The position numbers and the translations under genes are program-made. From Heterotrichella gracilis (Eukaryota > Sar > Xanthophyceae > Tribonematales > Xanthonemataceae), in NCBI GenBank assembly GCA_032358255.1, contig JAULBX010025830.1, positions 1-64,000 on the forward strand: DNA of 64,000 nt. The letters run 5' to 3'. Shown here piece by piece: positions 1-11,816 of the stretch; the first letter of the stretch is position 1; every line of letters starts with the position of its first letter. The notes beneath the pieces are model-generated. The model made no database searches. It saw nothing but the letters and a program-made list of their open reading frames with translations, and was not told the origin of the DNA.

Positions 1-968
1 TGGGTGCGGTTGGGGGGGATGAGGGGGGTTCTGTGTGGCGGTGGATGTATTTGTTTGGGGGGGAGGGTTTTTGTTGTGGTAGCCGTGTGTGGGAGAGAGG
101 TGCTGTTGGGCGGTGGTGGTAGGCTGGTGGTGGTGATGGCAAGTATCGGAGGAGGCGAGGTGGTGCAATGGCAGGGTTTGGACTAGGCAAGGGTTGCTGC
201 GACACTGTGTGGAACATATAGACGGCAAGAGTGTTTTTAAACCGACTTTGAGGCCGCGATGGCTTTGACTGTGTGTGTTTGGGTGGTGACTGATGAGCCA
301 TGTGGAATGCATGCCAATGCCAATGCCGAGGCAAATGGAACATGAACTGGCAAGAAGGCACGGGTTGACACAGAAAAGTCTTTCAGCTGTTTTTATACCT
401 GCAAGCACTGTCGGTTGCTGGGCGAGGGAACCACAAGTGCCCTGGGCAAGTGCAATTCTGCCTATCTTGGTCAGTGCTTCTAACGTACGCCACGCTTTGT
501 AGGGTGCTTTGCCTACCCCTGCCACCATCAACATGTGTAACTCACAAAAATACAACTCAGACTTTGCCAGCGCTGATTGTTTGTGGACGACGCATGCAAA
601 GTGGGGTTCGACCAAGGGGGGGGGGGCGCACAGTACATCAAGGGAAGGTCAGATGCTAGATAGCCATAGAGAAATCCAGGTCTTTGTAAAGAACCACTGC
701 AAGCATACTCTTTATTGCAAAGACACGGAACCATCTTCCACCTCTCGCTACTTCGCTGCCTAGCCAACTCCCCGAGCACCAAACATCAAAGTCATCATCA
801 CCTGCATGCCCATGGGCAGATGTGCCAGCACCAGACTAGGCGCCAAGATGTGTCTGCTACACGTGTAGGCTTCAGGCTAGCTGCATTCTAAGCGCAGGAA
901 TCCCTGTCAGTTGCCCCTGTGGTGCCCCACGAGAGGTCAAAGGGCGTGCACCGCGCTAGGGAAACCCA
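1..968. other. No gene recognised (left edge, upstream of LSm8)
   Basis: The first 180 bases are a G-rich, T-rich plus strand of the kind seen in introns elsewhere in the window, so they may belong to an intron or UTR of a gene lying to the left. A run of ten G lies near 618. No open frame here matches a family I know. The last few hundred bases should hold the LSm8 promoter and 5' UTR, but I see no clear TATA box. Confidence 0.4.
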
Positions 969-1829
969 ATGTCTGGAGACACAACCACTTTGGCTCCGTT
1001 GGTCGACAGTAAGTTGCACCTGAGCTCATTGCACCATCATTCGGTTCACTCTTACTGGTGACAATTGCTTACGCAAACCCTTTCGTTGCAGCAACGATAT
1101 CCGTTATCACAAACGACGGGAGGAACATCGTGGTGAGTGCCACTGCCACTGCACTAGCGAACCAACGCTCACTAGCCTGAGCAGCTAGTGCTGATACCAA
1201 CTTTTGCCAGTACTAGATACAAAAGTAGCTTGGTTTTAAAAGCATTTGCCACCTGCCCATAAAGTTTCGTACAATGCATGCATATGGGGCTAATGCACCC
1301 ATGGCACCTGTTGCAGGGAGTGCTTCGAGGGTATGACCAGGCCACAAACCTGATAGTAGAAGAGAGCCATGAAAGGGTATACTCCAGCAAGGTATGTTGA
1401 CACGCGCCAACCCATTCTTCTCTAAAGCCTCAAGTCTACTGGCTTGATCGGTGCAAAAGGATGGGCTTACTTTTCTTTACCCCAAGGATACTGTCTTGAG
1501 CGGTGCTGCCCAGTCTACGTCACTTTATCCTGCTTTTCTAAACTTGTGTTCTATCCGCAGTCTGGAGTGGAACAGGTAGTCCTGGGCCTGTACATCATTC
1601 GGGGAGACAACATGTAAGCGGACATACAAACCCAACGTTCCCTTCCACACCCCAGAGCATCGCTGCTGTGCTGATGTGCCTGCTATTTGCTAGCACCTGC
1701 TCGTTGCGCTGCATTTCACCTGCATCTGTGCCCTGCAGTGCTGTGGTGGGTGAGATAGACGAGGAGCTAGACGCAGCCATGGACCTGAGCCAGATACGGG
1801 CGGCGCCGCTCAAGCCAGTATCGCACTAG
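969..1829 (+). CDS. LSM8: LSm8, U6 snRNA-associated Sm-like protein
   Basis: Subunit of the nuclear Lsm2-8 ring, which binds the 3' end of U6 snRNA for spliceosome assembly. Five exons (969-1008, 1092-1132, 1317-1391, 1561-1613, 1739-1829) join in phase to give 99 residues, the usual size for LSm8. The Sm1 motif is at about residues 14-43 (VITNDGRNIV, then GYDQATNLIVEESHERV). The Sm2 motif follows as LGLYIIRGDNI. The tail contains DEELDAAMDLSQIRA and ends LKPVSH, which is the LSm8-specific C terminus and separates it from LSm1 and from SmB-type proteins. All donors are GT and all acceptors AG. The start at 969 (MSGDTTTLAPLVD) replaces the usual short N terminus. The downstream neighbour COQ6 converges on it. 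Confidence 0.93.
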
Positions 1830-2834
1830 CGCAGCTTACAAGCAGCAGCAGCACTCTGCCCAGCCAGCATGCTAGCCAATTACCTGTGAAGGGTTACTCC
1901 CAGCCCGTCATCCAGAATGCGAGGCAGCTTGATAACAAGGCAGCTGCACCCAGTCTCAAAAGGGGCAATATGGTTTACTGGCTCAACATCAGCCAGGCTG
2001 CAAAGCAGCATAGTGCAACGTGCGGTCACCCAACTATCAACAAAAGAAACCTAGCGTGGAAAGGCAGCCATTGGTTAGCTTTGGACAGCGCGTTGGAAGT
2101 GCCAAGCGCTCCACTCAGGTGGTAGTCACTGCCACCTTTGCGCTGAGAACGCTGCCGTGCAACCTCAGCTCAGCCTGTGGCTTTGATGCACGACATTGGT
2201 TGGACCTGGCTTTTCTGGGGGTGTTGGAGGCACCATAGGACAGCTTGGCAAGAGCACAGCTGCATGTTGACAGCACGCGTGCCAACTGATGCTCGCGCCC
2301 CATGACCCCTCCTGCACTGCATGCGTGTACACGGTGCAAGGTATCGTTGTTGAGCCTCTGGGTGACCCAGGTCACCAGGGTAAATTTTTAGGGTGCTTTC
2401 AAGCCTTAGTTGCCGATGACCGCCATGTCGTGTTTTCACTCTAAGAGTGAACGCTATGTGTTGAACATTCGACCAATCGCTGTTGACCGTGACTCTCCCA
2501 CGTGACAGTCCCATGGTGTATTTGTCTAAGACCCAATACTTCTTATGGACTGTAACAATCCAAGTCTTGCGATAGACTGTAATGGTTTTCCAACTGCTCT
2601 ACAGACATTGGACCCATTACCCATCAAAATGTTGCCTGTGAAGGTTGCCACGCCGCACACTAGACGCCATACCCTTATGCACTCAAGAGCTATCCTTCCC
2701 AGTCTGGCATTGGCTAGCCTAGCCTAAGGCTACTGAATGAGTACTGTACAACAGGCCCAGGGACCCCAAAGTGAGAAGCAACACATCACATGCAGAAAAA
2801 AAATCCCAGAAAACGACGTCAGTTGGACCCCATG
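1830..2834. other. Convergent 3' regions of LSm8 and COQ6
   Basis: About 1 kb between two convergent stop codons. It presumably holds both 3' UTRs. Overlapping frames of up to 114 codons on both strands show no family motif, and I treat them as chance. Confidence 0.4.
2551..2582 (+). terminator. Candidate TGTAA poly(A) signals for LSm8
   Basis: TGTAA occurs at 2551-2555 and 2578-2582, about 720-750 bases after the LSm8 stop. TGTAA is the usual green-algal polyadenylation signal. The distance is long but normal for Chlorophyceae 3' UTRs. Support is by motif only. Confidence 0.25.
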
Positions 2835-5800
2835 CTACAACCCCATCGCAACCTTCATGATCTGGTGCTTCACCGGCCCCGCCACATTCACCAGATCCAG
2901 CCCCAGGCTGCGCACCCCCGACAGAACCCCATCCTGCACATCAAACACCCGCTTGATGCCATCCATGGCGGCGATCATGGCCCCATTCATCACCCGCTGG
3001 GGCCGCTCATAGCGCTCCATCAACAGTCCAAGGTCACCGAAGTCCTGGCCGCTCTCCACTGCCTGCGCGATTACCCTCGCTAGGGTTGTGATGTCGCCCA
3101 GGCCCAGGTTGACGCCCTGACCTGCCAGTGGGTGTATGGCGTGGGCCGCGTCTCCAACCAGCGCCAGGCGGGGGCGCACGTACCTGTTGGGGGGCATAAT
3201 TCACCCTGAACATACAAACTCGGTACTTCTATTGCAAAGATGAATGAGATGAAAATGCCCTACACTAATGACTTTCTACCAGATAACGGTTCTCAAGGGA
3301 AGCGGGTTTACCATTCACTTTCCAATCTTGCTGCCAGTGAAATTGCATGAATGGAATTGCAAAACCTTGTTGAGACCTGTGCTGGAACCTCTATAAAGTA
3401 GGCATGATGCATCTATGTGTTGCCCTATGTCTTCTCAATGGTTCTTGGTAACAAATCCATTCATCACCAATACCATTGAGGAAAAGCAGGCAGCACATGG
3501 ACACAACATTCCTCCTTAACAAAGGCTCGAGCACAGGTCTCAACAAGGGTTTCAGCTAGGGTTTCCACCGCCGTGCATCCCCCCTGCCCGCCTACCTCCC
3601 CGCCACGTTGAGCCTGAGCGGGAAGGACTTTGGTGACGACCCCTGGTAGCCCAGCACCAGGGGGGGTTGCTCAAACTGGTCCGCAGAGGAGGTCAAGCTG
3701 GCCAGCAGGCCAGTGAGTGGCGCGCTGGGCGCCGGATCAGGCGTTGAGTCGAGCGCCTGGATGCAGCATTGAACGCGAGTCAGGCCACGCCCCGGCCCAA
3801 GTACCATAAGTAGGAGTGTAAAAATTATGTCATGCAAACACCACCACCATACACGCCCCGCCACTACACAGCACCCACGCCTGGTTGACCACAATTTGCA
3901 GAACCCCCAAAACTCTCCGTTCCAGCTCCATTACATGCACCTCCCTAGTGGACCACACAATGCGGCTACCCTTCTCACCGCTTTATTGAATAGCGCCACA
4001 TGCACACAGCCACCAGGTGGCAACCCAACCCCCACAGCACCCACACAGCACCACCCCACCCACCTGGTTCACCGCATCCGCAAACTTCCCCGGGCCCATC
4101 CCCTCCAGCTCCCTGGCATGCTCCTCGCTGGTTGACCACACGATGTTGCTCAGCCCCCCCCGCACAGGCAGCAGCGCCAGGGGCCCCGAGGGGAGGAACA
4201 CCTGCCAGGCGGTGGTGTTGGGGGTGGCGGTAGACACTGTGGCCACCACCCCCCGCTGGCTGTAGCTCCAGCCGGAGGTGTGGAGGTGGGCCAGCTGGCG
4301 CACCTGTGGGGGGTGGGGGGGATGGGGGCGGTGGCGGTAGTGGCGGCGGGTACATTGGCAGGTGGTGATGGTGGGGGTGGGGGTGTGCCGCAGACAGGGA
4401 GTAGGATCTGCATGTCTCTTCACAGCTGAGGCAGGCTAAGACCAGGGAGTGATTACAGCAAAAGAGGCTGGCTAAGGGGCTGAGATCCCATTGCAAATAC
4501 GCCACTTGACTCCTCGTTCTGGTTGCAAGTATGAGTGAGCTCGGGTTAGTTTGAATCCGGCTGCCACCTGGCATACCATAATGCACCCCGCTGCCACCTG
4601 GCGCACCTTTGACCTTGCCCCGTCAGCGCCTACGACCAGCCTGGAGTGGATTTCCCGGCCCCCTTCAAGCATCAGGCTGGCCAAGCCGGCGGTGGGGCCT
4701 GCAGGGTGGAAGTTGGGGCAAATGTGAATTGTTCATCGAGTGGCCATGAGCACAAATGGTCATAAACCCTCTAGGGATCTAGAGATCCTACACGGCCTCA
4801 CGTACTTGGGCCAGGTGTATGGTAAAGAATACACTAGCTGTTACACTTTCCTGACCTGAATGCACTCACAATCCAGCGCCGCGTGGCAGTGCATGGGTTG
4901 ACATGCTGCTCCAACACACCCCACTCCGCCACCCCATAGTATCAACCCATGCACGGCCACGGGCACGTGCATGCAAGTCATTGTGGGTGCATGTGTATGT
5001 GCATGGCATGAGTGTCTCATGGTGTGGAGGAGAACACGCCAGGTACATGCATGCAGAAGGCAGGGGTAGCTTTCTGCTCCGCGTACAATTCACCTGTGGT
5101 TGGCGCTGCAGCATGCGTGGGTAGGCGCAGACTCTCCGCACCAGCCTGCGTGCAAGGCCATGCGGTCAATTGGGCAGTCAAGGCAGGCATGCATATCAGC
5201 AGTGCAGCCAGATTACCAGCCACGCTCGGCACAGTCAGCGCTGCTCAGTTCTGTTATTTCTTGTACAAAGTAAACTGCAGTGCACTGATAACTGCATCGC
5301 ATCGCAGAACGTTTTGCACTCACCCCCCACAAGAACTCCCCCTTGCCCAGTCGCTCCTGCGCCTGGTGCATGAACGCAGACTGGATGAGGTGATTCTCGG
5401 CCACCACCCCCATCACCTCACGCCCCACTGCCGCCGCGTCAAAGCGCACACACCCCACCCCTCGGCTGTCCCACACCTGCATGGTGCGGAAGGGCCCGCT
5501 GTGGGGGGGCGCCACAAATCGCCACGCGCCTGTGGGGGGACGAGCAAATGGTTGGGTTACGATTGCGGGTGAGGAGGGATGGAGATGCGCATGTACTGGA
5601 ATCGGAATTTTGGTGGTGCAATATATGGGACAGAGAGGCGAGGTGTAGGCATGGAGGACCAGCTAATGTAATGGCGCCGCATGGCGTGGCTTGCGTGGCA
5701 TGGCATGGCATGGCTTGGCATGGCATAGTGCCTCCCTGTGTGGGTGTGTGCTGTCGGGGAGCAGCCAGCGCATATGCCAGTGTGCATGTTTTGTACTTTG

Positions 5801-6367
5801 TGCGCCTCACATACCTGTTTCTTCCAGCAGCTGCAGCGATGCGGGTGTGAGCGTGCTGACGCGCAGGTCTACAGGGCTGGCTGGGGAGAAGCTGGACACA
5901 TCCGGGGGAGCCTGAACACAACGCGCAGGTACTCGTGAAATATATTATGACGGGTAGTCTGCAGGCATCCTGGAAATAAATTAACTTCCACGTTGGGGAC
6001 AGGGGGTGAGATCCGGTGCGCAAGAGTGTCGTGCTGAGGTGGGTTTGAAAGCGTGAGTGTTGCAGTGTGTGTCTCTGGGAAGCCAGTTTACCTGCTTGTC
6101 CACAATAGCCACCGCCAGGTGGGAGGTGAGCGGGTTGGAGCCTGTAGCACACAAGCGATGTTTTTAGCCCACGAACACACCCATCAACAACCCGGAGATG
6201 TGCATGGCTTGTGACTCACCCAGTGCTGCTGCCAGGGCTGCCCCCACCATCCCCCCACCCACGATGGTCACGTCGTATATGCTGCCAGCCGATGCAGAAT
6301 TGCTGCCATAGAGTCGTAAAAGGCTGGCCCGCTGTCGCGGGCAAGCCAGCTGCCTCAGGCCCAGCAT
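2835..6367 (-). CDS. COQ6: COQ6, flavin-dependent ubiquinone-ring monooxygenase
   Basis: Mitochondrial hydroxylase of coenzyme Q biosynthesis. Nine exons in minus order: 6367-6220, 6141-6092, 5911-5815, 5529-5324, 5145-5094, 4698-4607, 4303-4064, 3756-3596, 3183-2835. All phases close to give 464 residues, against about 468 for human COQ6. The N terminus is rich in Arg, Leu and Ser (MLGLRQLACPRQRAS), as in a mitochondrial presequence. The FAD-binding fold begins DVTIVGGGMVGAALAAALGE, the DG motif is LVVGADGARSK, and the second FAD motif is LVGDAAHAIHPLAGQGVNLG. The middle carries FLPSGPLALLP and VWSTSEEHARELEGMG as in the family. Exon 5 is only 52 bases and was placed by phase plus the need for residues between the two flanking exons. 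The first ten bases of intron 6 repeat the start of the next exon (see findings). Confidence 0.95.
5680..5728. repeat. GGCAT short tandem repeat in COQ6 intron 3
   Basis: A run of imperfect TGGCA/TGGCT units lies inside COQ6 intron 3. It is a simple repeat with no other visible role. Confidence 0.6.
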
Positions 6368-7278
6368 TGGTGGAGTGTCACTGGCGAATATGCATGCAAA
6401 CAGGTTGATGCATGTGGGAGACGGATGCCTCAGAATGTGGGTCAGGGCTTGCGTTGCAGCAGGTTTTTAACTTGGCAATAGGCAGCCAATCACGGAGAAG
6501 AGCAGGGTTCTGGCTTCCTCGGTCCTCCTGGCGTTCAAGTATAGACAAGAGTTGCGTTGCAAAGCGCGTACGTCAACAGGGCTAGGATGCCTGTAGAGGG
6601 AAACGTTTCGATGCGCCCAACAACCACCTACACGACTCATGTAACAGGAGCGCTACGCTTGACTCTGTATGTGACCCAAGGCAGTCGGAAAGGGTTGGTG
6701 ATAAGTGCATGCATTGGCACCGTCGCTGTCACCAGCGGGCAGAGTGGTACACAGAATCGGGTCTCCACACATATATCATGCCAGCAGTAACCCACACAAA
6801 GCTCTGCTTAACAGCTGCGACGAAGCTGTAGGCACCCCAAAGCGGACGTAACTGTTGTTCCGGAAATTTGCCAAGGTCGAGGTTCCGAGACAACCTCCGA
6901 TACCATCGAAACAGCACATTGTTTATGCATGCAAGCTTGTGAAGGCCTTGCACACAGCTTGTGAAGGCCTTGCAAACACCAGCGTTGCTTACAAGCTGCC
7001 TTCCAACAACAGACTGGCACACAGTGACAAAGTGGAAGTCAATTTCGAACTGGGTGACGCTCAATGGGCATGTGCTGTTGTGGGAGACCCAGGACTGCAG
7101 GAAAACCATACTACAGTGATAACGGGAACGGCTTCCTTCGCTCGAGCTTCAACATTTCGTTGCTGTACTTTCACCACTCACAGCTAGAGCAGGAGCTGCG
7201 CATGGCATTCAGCTGCTGAGCTGGCATAGTTGGCCTCACCAGTTGTTTCCAGGCCCCCCACTCCTTACGCCCCTCGCC
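6368..7278. promoter_or_regulatory. Divergent intergenic region COQ6 / TPRA1-like
   Basis: About 910 bases between two divergent starts, so it should contain both promoters. The 19-base unit AGCTTGTGAAGGCCTTGCA occurs twice with a 22-base period (6934-6952 and 6956-6974). No TATA box is convincing. Confidence 0.4.
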
Positions 7279-8862
7279 ATGGAGGCTTGCATAGACCTGG
7301 TCAGCCCCCGTCCAGGGCTGTCAGCAGCAATCTATGATGTGGTACGCATGGCACTTGCTCTGCGGTTCCTGCTCGCTGCCACTATCCTCCCTTCTCACCC
7401 GCGAATTTCACCTCATGCAGCTCATTGGCCTGCCGTCTCTGGCGTTCATCGTGTACTTGGTAAGCGCTTGTACTTGCCCTTGTATGCCAATTTCAAAAGA
7501 AGCCGTTTCAAAGTGCACCTGGAGGCATACGAGTTCACATTGTGCCCCTGTGGTTGCCCTTGTAAAAAACTGTTTCAAGGTGCACCTTGAGTGGAGTGTT
7601 CACCGTGTGCTCCTGTGGTTGCAGGGGTATCGGCTGGCGCCATCCTACCGCAAGCTCATGCGGTCACAGTCGCAGATTATGGCAACCTACTACGTGTTCC
7701 TGTGGGTGGTGTGCTTGCTCAACCTGGTGCGGTGCCTCTGCATCCTTGCGCAGAGCCAACAACGGTACCCCAACATGTGGAACTTCTTCTGGCTCCTGAC
7801 AAGCTGTGGTACGCTGCAAGCTGACCATTGCTTTGCACAGCTTTGGTTCATGCAGCTTAGGAAACCCTAGCAGGTGCAGAAACCCTAGCACGCCTGAGCA
7901 TCCCCCTTCATTTTGCAGGTCTGGTGCTGCTGGAGGTTTCAGTCGTCGTCTTCCTGTTGCAAGGGTACCTCACCAGCGGGCGCGAGGTGTGGCTGAACCC
8001 TAAACCCTAAACCCTAAACGCCTGCAACATACCTGACGTGGCGCATGCACCTGACCCTGTGGCGCTTGACCCCGCAGGCACTCCTGCGGACGCTGTGGAT
8101 ATCCGGCAGCATAGCCCTGCTGGATGCGCTGGTGAAGGTGGTGTACATCTACGGACTGCACGTGCCCATATTCCTGTACACGTAAGTCCACAGGCCTCCT
8201 GAGGTCAGGTTCTGCCACCATGCTCCTGGCACCACCCCTATTCAGCTAGGTCAATTGTATGCGTCTGAAATCTGGTTTCGGCATTACAACCAGACCTGCG
8301 ACCAGCACCGCATGCCTTGCGTCAGTCACTTCTGACAGCCATTTCCTGTCACTGCTCACCATCCCTGTTTTAATCCCTGTATCGCTTTCAGCTCATGACG
8401 TGTTGCATACCCTAAACCCTAAACAACGCTCCTTTGGCGAATAAATATTGACTGAATGCGACTGTGTGTAGGGATGAGGCGCATGAGAACTGGACCAAGT
8501 GGGGCTACTGGTTGGCCCACTCGCTGGTGTTTCTGCTCATCTACATGGCAATCCTCATCCTCCCCCACTCCCGGTGGCGGGAGCGGCTGCCCGCCAAGCC
8601 CTCCTTCTACCGCTACATCTTCATACTGCTGGTGTTCAACCTGTGCGCAGTGCTGGGCTCGATCCTGGTGGGGTCCAAGGTGCTCACGGGCTATTGTCTG
8701 TACGGCCTGGCCCACTTTTTGTATTATGTGGTGTTTGCGCCGCTGCTGTATATTACGTTCCTGGCCGAGTTTTTCACCGACACTGAGGCTGATATGGACC
8801 TGTTGTACTACTCGGAGATGAAGGACGCCGGCTATTTTGACGATTTTGAAGAGATGTACTGA
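7279..8862 (+). CDS. Seven-helix protein of the TPRA1 / CAND2 (UPF0359) family
   Basis: Multi-pass membrane protein resembling animal TPRA1 (GPR175) and plant candidate GPCR CAND2. The biochemical role of this family is not settled. Six exons (7279-7341, 7421-7459, 7625-7808, 7919-7986, 8078-8181, 8472-8862) are in phase and give 282 residues, near the usual 300. Hydrophobic segments include LIGLPSLAFIVYL, TYYVFLWVVCLLNLV, GLVLLEVSVVVFLLQ, LALLDA-like ISGSIALLDALVKVVYI, YWLAHSLVFLLIYMAILIL, YIFILLVFNLCAVLGSILV and YGLAHFLYYVVFAPLLYIT. Family-like features are DEAHENWTKWG followed by WRERLPAKPSFYRYI. The C terminus is acidic and ends DDFEEMY. Intron 2 contains a duplicated acceptor block and introns 4 and 5 contain telomere-type repeats. 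Exons 1 and 2 are short and rest mainly on splice sites and phase. The family call is from remembered motifs, so moderate. Confidence 0.75.
7504..7624. repeat. Duplicated acceptor block in TPRA1-like intron 2
   Basis: Two diverged copies of about 57 bases (7504-7560 and 7570-7624) share TTTCAARGTGCACCT, then GTTCAC, then TGTGGTTGC. Only the second ends in a working CAG acceptor; the first has CCC at that place. Confidence 0.7.
7996..8019 (+). repeat. Interstitial telomere-type repeat, TPRA1-like intron 4
   Basis: Three uninterrupted CCCTAAA units begin about ten bases after the intron 4 donor. A second short run (ACCCTAAACCCTAAAC, 8409-8424) lies in intron 5, about 50 bases before the acceptor. 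Confidence 0.85.
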
Positions 8863-9157
8863 GCAATTATTACAAGTTGTACAAGGACTGCTTGCTTTTT
8901 GAAGCTTGGCAATGAACCTGTGATCATCATGGTGTTCCATTCAGAAGCACTGAGCAATGAGCAATGTTACAGCTAAAGACTGCTTGCTTTCAATGGGGCC
9001 TGGCAACAAGAAACACCATGATTATATTAGTGACATCTGCATTCAAAAACCATTTTTTGGACACGAACCAGACCAGTTACCAGGTCTCAAGTGTTGTTAT
9101 CAAGTTGTGACATTCAAGTAAGCACCAAGCTGCTCCTTCCAATTCTCTGCAATAAAC

Positions 9158-9162
9158 TGTAA
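9158..9162 (+). terminator. Candidate TGTAA poly(A) signal for the TPRA1-like gene
   Basis: TGTAA, 296 bases after the stop and about 95 bases short of the convergent SNU23 stop codon. The motif is preceded by AATAAAC. Confidence 0.35.
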
Positions 9163-9255
9163 CGATGCTGCCCCCACCCACCCCAGCTCCAAGAAAGCAC
9201 AGACACAACCCTCGCTTGAACATCGCCCCGACCCCAGACTTTTGAGTGTGCACAG

Positions 9256-10789
9256 CTATCGCTTGGACGACGTCCCAAACCCTGCAAACCCCATGGCCAC
9301 CGCCATCTCATTGTCCTGCTCCTCCTCCTCAGACTCCTCCTCAACCTCCTCCTGCACAGTGAAACAACCATAGGCATCACCACATTTTGCTTAATGGCGG
9401 TGCACCATTGGAGGCAGATGCAGATGACGCAAATTAAAGTAACACTTCCACACATGCACCGCACGACAACCACATGGACATGAGTAGCATGCATGTGCAG
9501 CTATGCACCACGCATGTGGGTGAAAAGGCTTTTCAACAAAGGTGTGGCGCAGCGTACAGCCCGTGCGTGCATGCAAGGCACACACACAAGGAACTACATG
9601 AGCCTGAGCACCATGCATGTGGGTCAGACATCGAGGGTGTTACCTGTTTGCCTCGCTTGCGCCGCTTCTCCTCCTTGCGCCTCTCCTCCTCCTTCTCCAG
9701 CACCCCCCGGTCATACCCGTCTGCTACGAAGTCCTCAGGCCTTCCCCCATCCTTCTTGTTCTTCAGCGCCTCGAACCGTTTTCGCACCTGCACAGGAGAG
9801 CACACACCCATACCTGAGATGCAGCTTTTGCGCGCTAGCAACCCAATCAGCATCCGCTATAGGGTATATATTTTATGCTTTTGGAGTGCGTGCTAGCAAC
9901 GCAACCAAAACCCCGCTGCTTAGGGTTTAGGGTTCAGGAAATGGCCCTCCGCTATTCACGGTTTAGGGTTCTAGGGTTTAGCACGTACATTGAGCTCGTG
10001 GTCTATGAGCTTGTGCTTGGCACGCACCTGGTCTGCTGTCGAGCGCTCCACCGTCATGGACATGCCCAGCGCCCTGTTGTGCCACTTCCCGTTCACGTGG
10101 TCCAGCCACGATTGCGAGTCCCTGAGGATGCAGTCGCACACGCTGCAGTAGTACCCCGCCTGCTGGCTCAGCGGCGTCTGGGCCGACACGATCTGAGCCT
10201 TGCCCAGGCGGGCGGTGAGGTCCATGCGGTAGTCCCGGGCCTTGAGGGTTGCTCGCTCCACGATCAGGCCCTGGTGCAGTGGGTCTCGCTCCAGCCTGCG
10301 CCGCTTCTTGGCGTCCATGGGGTTCTCCTCTAGATCCTTCTCCTGTACCGCATTGTGTGGATTTTGGTCAACGGCGTGGTTCCACCGGTGGTGCGGTTGG
10401 CATCAGAATGTTCCACCTCAGTAGCATGCCATGGGGTGTGGAATGCGTTGGTTAGCATCAATTGCCTATGTGGTGGGGCTATCAATGTGTGCATAAAGAT
10501 GGGCTGGTATAGGTTTGCTCTTAGGATATAACGTTGACAGACCAGCATCTTGGTTGAAGGTGATTTGTTGATTCAGCAGTCTGTCTTGCGTGACACAGAT
10601 GCCTTGACCCACACTCGGGATGCAGCAGGGGTTAAGCAGATCTATATGCATGCATCACGCAAAAGGGGCGGGTAGTGGTGTGCAGCAACATACCTGCTTA
10701 TCTCTCTCCGCCGCTTTATCAGCGAACTCATTTTTGTCCCAGGTTCGGCGGGCCGTGTTGTCAACACCTGCGATGGCTTTCTTGCTCAT
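9256..10789 (-). CDS. SNU23: SNU23 / ZMAT2, U4/U6.U5 tri-snRNP zinc-finger protein
   Basis: Spliceosomal B-complex protein of the matrin-type C2H2 zinc-finger family, expected in the nucleus. Four exons in minus order (10789-10694, 10342-10028, 9787-9644, 9351-9256) are all in phase and give 216 residues; human ZMAT2 has 199. Visible in order: a WDKNEFADKAAERDKQ block; DYRMDLTARLGKAQIV; the zinc finger YYCSVCDCILRDSQSWLDH with its second His in NGKWHNRALGMSM; VERSTADQVRKRFEALK; a Lys/Arg/Glu-rich region; and an acidic tail followed by EMAVAMGFAGFGTSSKR, the family's C-terminal signature. The first residues are MSKKAIAGVDNTARRTW. It shares a 1-kb divergent interval with the GT31 gene. Two TTTAGGG-type runs sit in intron 2. 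Confidence 0.93.
9920..9980 (-). repeat. Telomere-type repeats in SNU23 intron 2
   Basis: Two short runs of TTTAGGG units (9920-9936 and 9960-9980) lie inside the intron, about 45 bases or more from the donor at 10027. Confidence 0.8.
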
Positions 10790-11816
10790 CCTGCTTGGCT
10801 TGGCTGCACCGTCTTGTGGCCAACTGAAACAGCAACGACTGCCAGTAGCACGAAGGATAGAACCTCGGTTGCAAAAGGGCCTCGTTGCTGTACTGGGTGT
10901 ACGTGCTGTGCGCAGTAAACTTAAGATATGAATGCCCAAAATGGTGCACCCCAGTACAACAAATACAAACACAACCCTTGCTACAAGCTGTTGGGCTGCT
11001 TTATGACGCCCAGCACATTGCACTGCTGTTGTAACTAGGGGTGAAGCGGATACGAGCCCAATGTGGCGAGGAAGCAGACTGGGTGGAGTGGTGGCGACAG
11101 GAATCGGATGGGAAAGGGCCTGAGTGGAAGTGGGGGTTTATAGCGATATGGCAAAGCTGTACGACTGCCCACCGTCTATGTGATACAAGTGTAATTGACA
11201 AAGTCGGATAAGGGGCTGCCAGTGACAAGCCCTGCTTAAAGCACTGGGCCAGCACTTGCAGGCACGAGATATGATAAGCAGCTTATCAGAACCCAGCCAG
11301 GAAGTCGACAGCTGCGAGGCCAATATATAGTAACACTGGCAAGCCCAGATCAACGCTCACGTCAATTGCATACGGTTTATCTTAAAAAGAATTTGGGCTG
11401 TACTCGATCAGTGTCTGAGCTTGTCCGACAGAACCGCTCCATATGTACACACGCCAGTTGGCCAAGGTGTTGCTCCCGGTCGACCTCTTTGTTGGACTGG
11501 TCACAGTTTACAGTAAACGAACCTTGTTCAAAGGGAGCAGTGTGTCACTGATTGCTCCCTTGGTTGGACCAAGCCACTACGTTTTGCCATTTACAACGGC
11601 ATGCATATTGAAGTGACACCTTTGTAGCAGCCGGTCGCACGCCTTCAGCTGACTTGAAACACCGCAACCCTCCTCATTGTTTTGTCTGTTGCTGGTGTGT
11701 TCTGCCCATTCATTGCAAAGCTGTGGGGACCCGCCCTGCTGCTTCACCTGGGCATGCACTCTTTTGAAACTGCCCTGTGTGGGGGCCTTATGGGCCAGGA
11801 AGCAGTGTGACCAAAG
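10790..11816. promoter_or_regulatory. Divergent intergenic region SNU23 / GT31
   Basis: About 1 kb between two divergent start codons. It must contain both promoters and 5' UTRs. I see no recognisable coding signal and no clear core promoter element. Confidence 0.4.
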
